A stretch of DNA of 64,000 nt from Vreelandella olivaria (lineage in GTDB: Bacteria > Pseudomonadota > Gammaproteobacteria > Pseudomonadales > Halomonadaceae). Under the pieces are notes generated by a model. The model was not told the origin of the DNA, ran no database searches, and was given only the letters and a program-made list of their open reading frames with translations. The stretch spans positions 4,030,001 through 4,094,000 of the forward strand of contig AP019416.1 in assembly GCA_004295565.1 (NCBI GenBank). Reading direction: 5' to 3'. This document shows positions 38,237 to 47,926 of this stretch, in pieces (position 1 is the first letter of the stretch; every line of letters begins with the position of its first letter). The position numbers and the translations under genes are program-made.

Positions 38237-39232
38237 ATGCAACGCTATTTGATCTCTACTGCCGCCGCCCTTGGTTTCGCCATTGCGGCTTCCCACGCTT
38301 CCGCCGATACCGTGCTGCGCGCGTCCCACCAATTTCCTGGAGGCCAGGGGGATGTCCGCGATGAAATGGTGCAAATGATGGCCCGCCAAGTGGCCGATGC
38401 CGATGTAGGGCTGACCATCGAAGTCTATCCGGGCCAATCGCTGTTCAAAGCGCGTGAACAGTGGGGCGCTATCGCTCGTGGTCGCCTCGATATCACCTCG
38501 CTACCATTGGACTACGCTAGTGGTCGGCATCCGGAATTTTCGGCTACGCTGATGCCCGGCCTTGTGCGCAACCATGCCCATGCCCAGCGTCTTAACGACT
38601 CTGAATTCATGGACATGATCAAAGCAGTGATCCAGGAAGGTGGCGCGCGGGTGCTGGCCGACGCTTGGTTATCGGGTGGCTTTGCGTCTAGCAAGCAGTG
38701 CATTACCTCGCCTGATACCGCCGAGGGTCAGGCTTTCCGCGCAGCGGGACCAGCATTTGAGGAGATGCTAGAGGCCGCCGGTGCACCTATTGCGTCGATG
38801 CCCTCTTCAGATATTTATGCCGCCATGCAAACTGGCGTGCTGGACGCCGCCAACACCTCGTCGATGTCATTCATCTCCTACCGCCTTTACGAACAGGTCG
38901 ACTGTCTTACTGAACCCGGCGACTTCGCCTTGTGGTTTATGTATGAACCAATCCTAATCTCAGAGCAATCTTGGCAGTCGCTTAACCAAGAACAGCAGGC
39001 GACACTGATGGAGGCCGGTGAAGCCGCCGAAGCGTTCTTCGCTGAAGAAGCTGCCGCCATTGACCAGGAGATGGTCGACCTCTACGAAGAGAATGGCGTG
39101 GAGGTGGTCAGCATGAGCGAGGACGATTACAACGCCTGGCTTGAGATCGCTCGCGAAACCTCCTACAAAAACTTTGCTGACAATGTTCCCAATGGCCAGG
39201 CCATTATCGATGCAGCGCTGGCCGTCGAGTAA
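38237..39232 (+). CDS. matP: TRAP substrate-binding protein (DctP), probable malonate binder
   Basis: Intact 331-residue protein. The signal peptide MQRYLISTAAALGFAIAASH (cleavage after ASA) is followed by DTVLRASHQFPGGQGDVRDE. DctP-family marks are EVYPGQSLFKAREQWGAIAR, TAEGQAFRAAGPAFEEML and SSDIYAAMQTGVLDAANTSS. GGAG at 38225 supports the ATG at 38237. It leads an operon that continues with DctQ, DctM, malonyl-CoA decarboxylase and malonyl-CoA synthetase, the same order as the matPQMAB operon known from Sinorhizobium, so malonate is the likely ligand. Confidence 0.88.
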   Translation: MQRYLISTAAALGFAIAASHASADTVLRASHQFPGGQGDVRDEMVQMMARQVADADVGLTIEVYPGQSLFKAREQWGAIARGRLDITSLPLDYASGRHPEFSATLMPGLVRNHAHAQRLNDSEFMDMIKAVIQEGGARVLADAWLSGGFASSKQCITSPDTAEGQAFRAAGPAFEEMLEAAGAPIASMPSSDIYAAMQTGVLDAANTSSMSFISYRLYEQVDCLTEPGDFALWFMYEPILISEQSWQSLNQEQQATLMEAGEAAEAFFAEEAAAIDQEMVDLYEENGVEVVSMSEDDYNAWLEIARETSYKNFADNVPNGQAIIDAALAVE

Positions 39233-39247
39233 GCAACGCCGAACGGC

Positions 39248-39271
39248 GCGACCATCCCTTTGGATGGTCGC
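39248..39271 (+). terminator. hairpin between matP and matQ (attenuator or RNA-protecting stem)
   Basis: GCGACCATCC-CTTT-GGATGGTCGC: 10-bp perfect stem with a four-base loop, 15 bases after the matP stop. Only TTAA follows, so termination would be weak. Like the hairpin at 15078-15099 it separates a binding-protein gene from its membrane partners. Confidence 0.6.
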
Positions 39272-39307
39272 TTAACACTGATGCTTACTGTGCTGATTGA
39301 GGGAACT

Positions 39308-39830
39308 ATGGCAACCACAACCACTCACGAAGCCCCCGTGCGAGGGGGGCATCATTGGCGGCTACATTCGCGTCATGGATAAGCTCTCGCGGCTTTCGGC
39401 CTATTTGGCCTGCGCCCTATTTATCGCTGGGGTATTAGTGATCTGCCAGATGGTATTTATTCGCTACTTACTCGGAATGAGTACCAGTTGGCAGACTGAA
39501 TTCGCCATCTTCTCGGTGACGGCAGCGATGTTAATGGGCAGCCCCTATGTGCTGATGACCGGTGGCCATGTCGCCATCACTATTGTTCCCGATGCGCTGG
39601 GCGGCATTTCCCGCACCATCATGCGTTTGATCGCTTCGCTGTTTGGGTTGGGTTTTGTGCCGCCCTGGCATACGCCAGTTGGGTGTATGTCTTTGAGGCG
39701 CTCCATGGCGGGTGAATGCACGGGTTCCGTCTGGAATCCACCGCTGTGGCCAGCCCTGCTGCCCATGGCCGTCGGCGCCACCCTGCTGTCGCTGCAGTAT
39801 GTGGCTGAAATTCTGCGTGGGGAGAGCTAA
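39308..39830 (+). CDS. matQ: TRAP small permease (DctQ), frame breaks
   Basis: About 175 residues. MDKLSRLSAYLACALFIAGV starts the first helix; SWQTEFAIFSVTAAMLMGSP, VTITIV-like helix VAITIVPDALGGISRTIMRL and the closing LLPMAVGATLLSLQYVAEIL follow. The ATG at 39308 fits if one G is removed from GGGGGG near 39345; otherwise translation would start at 39375. Further frame changes lie near 39662 and 39710. Two bases separate its stop from the DctM gene. Confidence 0.82.
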
Positions 39831-39832
39831 GC

Positions 39833-41164
39833 ATGGATCCCATTACCTTAGGCATTATTGTCGCTATCGCGCTGATTGCGCTAATGGCCATTGGCACCCC
39901 TATCGCTTTTGCCCTGGGCGGTGTATCGCTGCTGGCACTGATCTATGACCGTGGCCTATCCGAGCTCACCTACTTCGGGGAAACCTTTTTGACCGCATCG
40001 CCGAGTTTGGTTTTGTCGCCATTCCGATGTTTATTCTGATGGGCGCCGCGGTGGCCTCCTCCCCACCGGGCGCGACCTGTATCGCTCGCTGGATCTCTGG
40101 ATGGGCAAGCTGCCGGGTGGCTTGGCGGTTTCCAATATCGGCGCCTGCTCTATCTTTGCTGCGCTCTCGGGTTCATCCCCCGCCACCTGTGCAGCGATTG
40201 GCAAAATGGGCATTCCCGAAATGCGCATGCGCGGCTATCCCGATGGCGTCGCCGCGGGCTGCATTGCCGCGGGCGGCACCTTGGGCATTCTGATTCCGCC
40301 CTCGGTCACCATGATTATTTACGGTATTTCCACCGAAACCTCTATTGGACGGCTGTTTATTGCCGGGGTGGTGCCAGGCTTTATGCTCGCGGGCCTGTTT
40401 ATGATCTGGACGATGATCGCCTGCAAAATGGCCGGTGGTTACAACAACCCCATGGCAGAGTCCGTCGAACGGCTAAAAGAGAACGTTAAGCAGAATGTCG
40501 ATACCAACCTGAAAGCACTCGTCCGTGTATTGCCTTTCTTAGGCGTCGTGGCGGGCATTCTGTTTGCACTTTACGGTGGGGTAGCAACACCTTCTGAAGC
40601 AGCGGGCGTAGGTGCTTTCCTCTGTTTGGCGCTGGCGATTCTAATCTACCGCATGTGGCAACTGGGCCCGATCAAACTGATTATGCGCGACTCGTTGCGG
40701 GAAAGCGTGATGATCATGCTGGTGATCGCCACAGCCGAGGTGTTCGCCTATGCACTCTCTTCCCTGTTTATTACCCAAACCGTCGCCGCCGCGATTGCCG
40801 ACCTTGAAGTTAACCGCTGGGCGCTGATGGGGTGATTAACCTCTTCCTGCTGGTGGCCGGTTTCTTCCTGCCACCCGTGGCCGTCATCGTGATGACCGCG
40901 CCGATTCTGCTACCCATTATTCTGGCGGCTAACTTCGACCCTTACTGGTTTGCGGTGATTTTGACGATCAACCTTGAGATTGGCCTGATTACGCCGCCGG
41001 TGGGCCTCAACCTGTTCATTATTAAAGGCATCGCGCCGGATATTTCGCTGCGCGACATTCTGATGGGAAGCTTGCCCTACGCGCTGTGCATGGTGCTGGG
41101 TATCTTGCTGCTGTGTCTCTTCCCAGGCATCGCGCTTTGGCTACCTAACTTGATCATGGGTTAA
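39833..41164 (+). CDS. matM: TRAP large permease (DctM), three frame breaks
   Basis: About 443 residues with some twelve helices. N-terminal ITLGIIVAIALIALMAIGTP, then FVAIPMFILMGAAVASS, LPGGLAVSNIGACSIFAALS, GSSPATCAAIGKMGIPEMRM (conserved family segment), GGTLGILIPPSVTMIIYGIS and near the end LEIGLITPPVGLNLFIIKGI. Frames change near 39995, 40060 and 40833. It is the ion-coupled transport subunit of the probable malonate importer. Confidence 0.88.
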
Positions 41165-41175
41165 GGAGTTCGACC

Positions 41176-42542
41176 ATGAACATGCTGTTTTTGCAGGAGC
41201 TGTTCAACAACATCACCCAGCGTGATGCACTGTTGCGCCGCCGCCAACACGAAACGTCAACGCCCGACCATGGGCAGTTGGTGAAAGCCTGCCAAAAGTT
41301 GCTGGAAAGCGATGGCGAAGCTTCCAGTATCGCCCTGGCAAGCCGTGCTTTGGCGATTTATCAGCGCCTTTCGGCGGCTGAAAAGAGCCACTTCTTTGCC
41401 CGCCTCATGGCTGACTTTGCAGCCGAGCCCGGCCCCATTGATGCGGCCTATCTGGCCTATCAAGAGGTGCGCGACAACCAATCGCTACAGCGTCTGTTTG
41501 AAGCCTGCGAGCCACGCAGGCAGGAGCTTTTCCGGCGTTTAAACCTGGCCAGCGACGGCACCTATGAGCTGGTTAAAATGCGTGAAGACCTGCTGGCATT
41601 GCTGCGTGAGCAGCCCGAGCTGGCGGCTATTGACGACGATTTCGCCCATCTGTTCGGCTCCTGGTTCAACCGCGGCTTTTTGATGCTCAAGCGCATTGAC
41701 TGGAACACCCCGCGTCGATTTTAGAGAAGATCATTCGCTACGAAGCGGTGCATGAAATTCAAGATTGGGACGATCTGCGCCGGCGGCTGGATGCCCGTGA
41801 CCGGCGCTGCTTCGCCTTTTTCCACCCGGCGATTGGCGACGAGCCGCTAATCTTTGTGGAGGTGGCCCTGCATAAGGGTTTGCCAAGCCGTATTCAGCCC
41901 ATCCTCTCTGGCGAAAGCAGCTATAGCAAAAACGGTATCGACGACCCCGAAGATGCCGATACAGCGGCGTTCTTTGGCATTAGCAACTGCCAGACCGGCC
42001 TGCGCGGAATCTCCTTCGGTAACTTTTTGATCAAACAGGTGGTGCAAGAACTCTCCCAGGAGCTGCCGCATCTTAAATACTTCGTCACCCTCTCGCCGGT
42101 GCCTGGCTTCGCCCAATGGCTTCAGGAGCAGCGTGATGATGAGCAGCTTCCCTCTTCGCTGCGTAAATCACTCAAAGGGCTTGAAACACCGGGGTGGCAT
42201 CAGGACAAGCCCCGCGAAGAGGAGCTCAAAGCCATCATTCGCCCGCTTGCCGCCCGCTATCTGGTTGAAGAGAAGAACCGCCACGGCCTGCCGCTCAACC
42301 CAGTGGCCCGCTTTCACCTCGGCAACGGCGCCGAACTTCACCGCATTAACTGGCTGGGCGATATTTCCGAGAAGGGCTTTAAACAAGCCGCAGGCCTGAT
42401 GGTTAACTACCTTTATGTGCTGGACGATATCGAGCGCAATCACGAAAACTATACCGCCAAGGCGACCGTTGCTTGCTCAAATGAGGTGCGTGATCTCGCC
42501 AAACGCGCCCGCAAGCTGGCCAAGGGAGAGACCACCAAATGA
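41176..42542 (+). CDS. matA: malonyl-CoA decarboxylase, one frame break
   Basis: About 455 residues. It releases CO2 from malonyl-CoA to give acetyl-CoA. N-terminal helical domain: LLESDGEASSIALASRALAI, RLMADFAAEPGPIDAAY, LVKMREDLLALLREQPELAA and LFGSWFNRGFLMLKRIDWNT. After the break near 41715 the GNAT-like catalytic domain follows: RCFAFFHPAIGDEPLIFVEV, FFGISNCQTGLRGISFGNFL (with the active-site serine region), YFVTLSPVPGFAQWL and VARFHLGNGAELHRINWLGD (histidine). It ends in the start of the synthetase gene (ATGA overlap). Confidence 0.93.
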
Positions 42543-44060
42543 GCCACAACCTATTTGAAACCTTTGCTGCCAAAATGCGCGAGTGCGCAGAGGCCGATTT
42601 TATTACCACCCGCGACGGCCGCCGCTATCGCTACGCCGATGCGCTAACCATCAGTGCGCAGCTTGCCGGTGCACTAACCGAGCTAGGCGTTAAGCAAGGC
42701 GACCGCGTCGCCGTGCAGGTGGATAAAAGCCCTGAAGCCATTTTGCTTTACCTGGCCTGCCTGCGCATCGGCGGCGTCTATCTGCCTTTAAACACCGGCT
42801 ACACCGGCGATGAGATTCGCTACTTTTTAAACGACGCAGAGCCCGCGCTATTTGTTTGCCGCCCTAAATTGCTAGATGAGGCCCAGGCGCTTGCTGCTGA
42901 GACCGGCTGCCCGGCGGTGGCCACCCTGGGCAGCGCCGCGGATGGCAGCCTGATGGAAACCGCCCAAGCGGCAACCCCACGAGAAGATATCGTCGCGCTT
43001 GGCGAGCGTGACCTGGCCGCGATCCTTTACACCTCGGGCACCACCGGGCGCTCCAAAGGCGCCATGCTGACGCACAAAACCTCGCCTCTAACGCCGAAAC
43101 CCTGGCCAAAGCGTGGCACTTCAGCGCTGATGATCGGTTGATCCATGCACTGCCGATCTTCCACACCCACGGTCTGTTCGTCGCCTGCAACGTCACCCTG
43201 ATGGCGGGCGCCAGCATGCTCTTCCTGCCTAAGTTCGATGCCGATGTGATCTTCGAAGAGCTGCCCCGTGGCAGCGTGATGATGGGCGTTCCCACTTTCT
43301 ATACCCGGCTGGTTCAGGACGAACGACTGACCCCAGAAGCTACCGCCAATATGCGGCTGTTCGTTTCCGGCTCTGCCCCGCTTACCGCCGAAACCCACGA
43401 GGCATTTGAAGCCAAAACGGGCCATGCGATTCTTGAGCGCTACGGTATGACCGAAACCAATATGAACCTCTCCAACCCCTATGAGGGGGGCACGGCGGGC
43501 GGGCACCGTAGGTATGCCGTTACCCGGCGTGGAGATGCGTATTACCGACCGAGAAACTGGCGCTGAGGTGCCAAGCGGTGAGATTGGCATGCTGCAGATT
43601 CGCGGCCCGAATGTGTTTATCGGCTACTGGCGAATGCCTGAAAAAACCCGTGAGGAGCTGTTGGACGACGGCTTTTTATTACCGGCGATCTCGCCATGGT
43701 CGACGAACAAGGCTATGTGCATATCGTCGGTCGCGACAAAGACCTGGTGATTTCCGGCGGCTACAACGTCTACCCCAAAGAGGTGGAGCAGGTGATCGAC
43801 GAGCTTGATCAAGTGGCCGAATCCGCCGTGATCGGCCTCCCCACCCTGATTTTGGTGAAGGCGTTACCGCCGTTGTCGTGCGCCAACCAGGCGTCACACT
43901 TGAAGAGGCTAAAGTGATTAATCATTTAGATGGTCGCCTGGCTAAGTACAAGCAGCCCAAGCGGGTCTTCTTTGTCGATGAACTGCCGCGCAACACCATG
44001 GGCAAAGTGCAGAAAAATGAACTGCGTAAACAGTTCAATGACACCTACCAGGCTACCTAA
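42539..44060 (+). CDS. matB: malonyl-CoA synthetase (AMP-forming), four frame breaks
   Basis: Acyl-CoA synthetase of about 507 residues that makes malonyl-CoA from malonate, CoA and ATP. P-loop ILYTSGTTGRSKGAMLTHKN, then IHALPIFHTHGLFVACNVTL (typical MatB wording), VPTFYTRLV, LERYGMTETNMNLSNP (adenine site), GEIGMLQIRGPNVFIGYWRM, the hinge IVGRDKDLVISGGYNVYPKE and the C-terminal lysine in PRNTMGKVQKNELRK. Frames change near 43077, 43485, 43675 and 43845, all at short homopolymers. With the decarboxylase it converts malonate to acetyl-CoA. Confidence 0.93.
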
Positions 44061-44080
44061 GACTTATACAGCCTTCACCT

Positions 44081-44110
44081 ATCACAACGCCTCCAGTGAG
44101 GCGTTGTGAT
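44081..44110. terminator. hairpin between the convergent matB and glycosyltransferase genes
   Basis: ATCACAACGCCTC-CAGT-GAGGCGTTGTGAT: a perfect 13-bp stem with a four-base loop, 20 bases after matB. It has no clear T run but lies exactly between convergent genes, so it probably ends transcription from both sides. Confidence 0.65.
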
Positions 44111-44183
44111 GATTAAAATAGCGTAAATCTTAAAACAAGCAGGCTGGTGCAAGCCTAGTGTTGCCCCCACTGGCCGCTGCGCT

Positions 44184-45578
44184 TCATCGCCCCCACTGAT
44201 GCTTGCGACGGGAAAACCATTGCCACATCCCCCGGCAGCGCCACAGCGTATTCAACTGGCGATAGCCAAAGTTCTCAACTACCGCCACCAGAAACAGCCG
44301 CCCTATATCGCGTCGTCGTGCGTATACACGAAACGACAGTGTCTCAAGCAGCAGTCCATTAACTGATAGCAGTATGCCCATACCAATCGCCACCAGCATA
44401 AACACCGTTAACGCTAGAGGTGAAATAATACCCAGGCTAAAGCCAACCAGCATAAACACATAGCCAGTCAGCTCAATCAGCGGGCCAAGCCACTCAAATA
44501 GGGTCATAAATGGCCAGGCGAGTCTGCCAGGCGCGCCCCCTCGAGGCATAACAGCCAGCTTGGCATGGCGCGACAAACTCTCCGCCAAGCCGCGCTGCCA
44601 TCGACTGCGCTGCTTGCCCAGCGTGGCAAGGTCTTCAGGGGCCTCCGTCCAGCAGATGGGATCCGGCAAATACTGAATACGGTAAGGCAGGCGTTTTTCC
44701 CGGTGATAGCGGTGCAGCCGCACGACCAGCTCCATATCCTCGCCTACCGTGGTGGTACTATAGCCACCAACCTCCATCACCCGATCACGATTAAACAAGC
44801 CAAAGGCCCCTGAAATAATCAGCACCGCATTCAGCGGCGACCACCCCAAACGACCAAATAGGAAGGCGCGCAGGTACTCTACAATTTGAAAACGCGCCAG
44901 CAGGCTATCAGGTATCCCCGCTTCAAGCAGATAACCACCCTGAACCTTTGATCCGTTGGCAATTCGCACCGTCCCACCCGCTGCAACGGTGCGCTCGTCT
45001 TCCAAAAACGGCTGCACAACCCGCAGCAGACTATCACGCTGCAAAATAGAGTCAGCATCCACCGCACAGAATAGCCCGTGGCGAGCGGCGTTGATGCCCG
45101 CGTTCAAGGCGTCCGCTTTCCCCGTTGGCTTTATCGATGACTTTAATATTGCCGTAACGGCGCGAGCGATAGACCCCTGAATCTCCTGGTGGGACACACT
45201 ACGACGCAATGGTTCTGGGTACGCTTCAAGTTCAAACGCTGCTTTCAAAACGGCCAGAGTATTATCTTTGGAGCCATCATTGATCACCACAATCTCAAAT
45301 TCGGGATATTGCAGTTGCATCAAGGATAGGATGGAGGTTCGGATGGTAGCCTCTTCATTAAACGCAGGCACCAGAATGGATACAGCAGGCTCCACGCCTA
45401 GATACGGTGCAGTCGCGCCAAGCTCAGCGCGTTGGCGCATATAACGACGCAGGCTCACCATCGAAAGCACATTTAGTACCAAGTAACCGCCGTTCAGTAG
45501 GACGAAGTAGCCAATAAATCCCGCTTGTCCCCACCAGACCCAGTCTACGCTCGCTACCGTTGCCCACCAGCTCTCCAT
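44184..45578 (-). CDS. processive family 2 glycosyltransferase (exopolysaccharide synthase type)
   Basis: 464-residue membrane glycosyltransferase with a helix near residues 17-40, the catalytic domain and three or four C-terminal helices. Motifs: SILVPAFNEEATIRTSILSL, IVVINDGSKDNT, FCAVDADSILQRDSLLRVVQ (DxD), TTTVGEDMELVVRLHRYHRE (catalytic aspartate) and KQRSRWQRGLAESL (QxxRW), the set found in PgaC, hyaluronan and cellulose synthases. Between codons about 135 and 158 the open frame is unlike the family, but another frame there encodes YRSRRYGNIKVIDKANG. Two compensating G-run losses thus hide the conserved stretch. Last gene of an operon with a HEAT protein and a YaiO-type barrel. Confidence 0.9.
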   Translation of the reverse strand: MESWWATVASVDWVWWGQAGFIGYFVLLNGGYLVLNVLSMVSLRRYMRQRAELGATAPYLGVEPAVSILVPAFNEEATIRTSILSLMQLQYPEFEIVVINDGSKDNTLAVLKAAFELEAYPEPLRRSVSHQEIQGSIARAVTAILKSSIKPTGKADALNAGINAARHGLFCAVDADSILQRDSLLRVVQPFLEDERTVAAGGTVRIANGSKVQGGYLLEAGIPDSLLARFQIVEYLRAFLFGRLGWSPLNAVLIISGAFGLFNRDRVMEVGGYSTTTVGEDMELVVRLHRYHREKRLPYRIQYLPDPICWTEAPEDLATLGKQRSRWQRGLAESLSRHAKLAVMPRGGAPGRLAWPFMTLFEWLGPLIELTGYVFMLVGFSLGIISPLALTVFMLVAIGMGILLSVNGLLLETLSFRVYARRRDIGRLFLVAVVENFGYRQLNTLWRCRGMWQWFSRRKHQWGR

Positions 45579-46709
45579 CAGCGCCTCTCCTCTGCCATGG
45601 CGCGACGTAGCGCATCTCGGCCATAACGATCCTGTAGCCCTTCTAACAGAACACCTAGACGCGCCTCATCAATCCCAGGTAGCGCTACCAGTGCGTCTGC
45701 GGCAGCCTGGCGTACCCACCAGTTCGAATCACCTAAAGCGAGGGTAAAAAAAGCAACGTCCTCCACATCAGATTGGCGTTTAAGCGCGTGTAACGCGGCC
45801 ACCCGCACATCTGCCAAAGGGTGACTCAGCGCCATCTCAATGACCTCGCGATCCTGCCTATCGTGCAGCTCTCCCAAGCAGTGCAGCGCTGCACAGGCGG
45901 CTTCTCGCTGGGCACTCTCCAGCTCGGATTTAGCGAGTAACGTACGTAGGATACTCCGCGCCCACTCGGCTGCATTGGCAGGCTCTATCCAGGCTATCAG
46001 TGCCGCAACACGTGGGGATGACGCCTGCTGTAAAGCGTTTAGCAGCGCAGGCCCAGCAGCCTCGCCCCGCTTGTTGGCACAGAGCGCTGAACCGAAGGCG
46101 TGCCCAGTCTTTGCGCTTTACATACACAGGCACTAACACACGCATGCCTCGTTTGGGATTCATCGCGACCAATGCCTGTGCTGCGGCCAGACTTTCGACT
46201 GGGTTGGGCGAAGCGACCAGCGGTGCAACCGCTCCCCAATAACGCTCTTCTGCTAAATGACTAAAGCATGTCAATGCCAATAGGCGTCGATGTACGCGGC
46301 GACTTTCCAGCAGCTCTACCACATAGCGATCCATCGATAGGCGATCAAACAGCCTATTGAGCCGTTGCTTTGTGCTTCCACGTAGTTGGCGCTGTAAGTT
46401 GGCCCACATCAATAAAAACCATAGCCGCTCTTCTCTGCGCTGCCTCAACGGCGATAGCTCGACACTCTCCTCTATGCTCCATGCGGAGAGTACTGGCCGC
46501 CAATAACGGCTAAAAACCTCTCGGCGCCGTTCGCGACGCGACGCTAGCTCGGCAAGCACCAAAACATTGAGCATCACCACTAGCGTGATCCCTGCCAACG
46601 CTAAGGCGCTATAAACAGCTAACCGCAAGGCTGGATCACTAGGTATGATGGTTAATTGGCGCAAAGCAGAGGTAACGAATTCTGCCCATGCATAAAACTC
46701 AGAGGGCAC
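45578..46709 (-). CDS. membrane-anchored HEAT-repeat protein, one frame break
   Basis: About 377 residues. One N-terminal membrane helix (LAVYSALALAGITLVVMLNV), a basic linker, then an alpha-helical domain with HEAT-like repeats: VESLAAAQALVAMNPKRGMR, and after the frame change near 46060 SAQREAACAALHCLGEL, PLADVRVAALHALKRQ and NWWVRQAAADALVALPG. HEAT repeats serve as protein-docking scaffolds. It starts with GTG inside the 3' end of the barrel gene, and its stop overlaps the glycosyltransferase start. A role in assembling or regulating the synthase is inferred. Confidence 0.83.
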
Positions 46710-47496
46710 GACGGATGCCTATCTGCACACCGTAGCGGTTATAAGATCCCCCTGACTGACCCAGCCCAGATCCCAGGCAATGGCCCAGTCAGCATCCAAC
46801 CAGTGTCGTCCTCTAAGGCCTATTCCGGTAACAGACGTATCGACGACACTACTATTTGGTAAGACCTCCTCTTCACGCCCAGAGTTAGCGCGCAGACCAG
46901 CAAAGCTGCGTTCGTTGTAATAGCGATCCAACGCTACGGCATGGCCTATTGGCGTGCCCGCGTTTTCAACATCACTAATATTCAGCGTATAGGCCCCCGC
47001 CACATACCCCAGTAGCGTTCCACGCCAAGCGCCAAGCGATCCACTTGGGAGTTGTCATAAGCGGTACGGCGCAGGCTGGCACTGCTAACCCAGCCATTGG
47101 GAAGGAGGCGCTGTGCGCGTAGATCGGCATACCAACGCGGCAAAAATCGGCACCAAAAGCCGTACCTACCTCTGGCTGTAAAACCCACTGTGGGGTTAAC
47201 GGAATAGCCGCCCCCAGCTCTACACCTTCGTCCCAGCCTGAGTAGCGCTGCTCTCGTAAGGCGGCTCCATACCAGGTAACACCATCAGCGCCGCGGGTTT
47301 GAGCATCCAAACGCTGGGTCTGCCAAGCAGAAAACCCACTATCAAGATGTTCATAACGCTGAGACACCTCTACCTCTGTTCGCCTCTCATCGGCCTTTGC
47401 GGGCAAGCCGACACCTAAGCAAAGTAAGAACAAGAGTAAGTAGTGGCTATTGTGGTGAACACACGTCACTACCTTTCTTTTACTGATCCCATCCAC
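46699..47496 (-). CDS. YaiO-family outer-membrane beta-barrel protein, three frame breaks
   Basis: About 265 residues. A hydrophobic signal (HYLLLFLLCLGVGLPAKA) precedes alternating amphipathic strands: VEVSQRYEHLDSGFSAWQTQ, VTWYGAALREQRYSGWDEGV, ELGAAIPLTPQWVLQPEVGT, RLALGVERYWG, GIGLRGRHWLDADWAIAWDL and the closing YNRYGVQIGIRRAL. This fits the YaiO family, often found beside polysaccharide synthases. Frames change near 47145, 47010 and 46745. It probably acts as an export or retention pore in the outer membrane; the specific role is inferred. Confidence 0.8.
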
Positions 47497-47502
47497 GACT
47501 CC

Positions 47503-47900
47503 CTAAATACGTTTACGCAAAAACGACGTAACCGCGCCAGCAACTCGTCTGGTTGAAAAGGTTTGGTGACGTAATCATCCGCGCCTAGCTCCAGCGCGCG
47601 GATAATGTCCGCTTCCCGCGCTTTAGCGGTCAGCATTAATACCGGCACACTCTCCCAATCTGGTTGAGCACGTAGCTGAGCGAGCACTTCCAAACCATCA
47701 TGGTAAGGCAGCATAATATCCAGCAACACAAGGTCAGGGGCATTGCGTTTATCAAGGGTAATGCGTTCCAACGCCTGTTTACCATCCGCAGCATGTTCAA
47801 CCTGATAGCCATTTCGTTCGAGGAGAAAGCGAATCAGAAAAGCAATGTCCTCTTCGTCCTCGACCATTAAGATGGTGGCTGTCGTTGATGTCATAAGCAT
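47503..47900 (-). CDS. single-domain response regulator
   Basis: CheY-like receiver of about 132 residues with the acidic pair in ILMVEDEEDIAFLIRFLLER, phosphorylation site LVLLDIMLPYHDG, threonine in LMLTAKAREA and lysine in DDYVTKPFQPDELLARLRR. The open frame runs to 47469. If the T run near 47518 has lost one base, it ends RRFLRKRI with TAG at 47503-47505, which avoids overlap with the barrel gene and is the likelier end. No output domain, so it acts by protein contact. Encoded just after the sensor kinase. Confidence 0.85.
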
Positions 47901-47926
47901 CCTTAATGTAATAACCTAAAGTGGCG

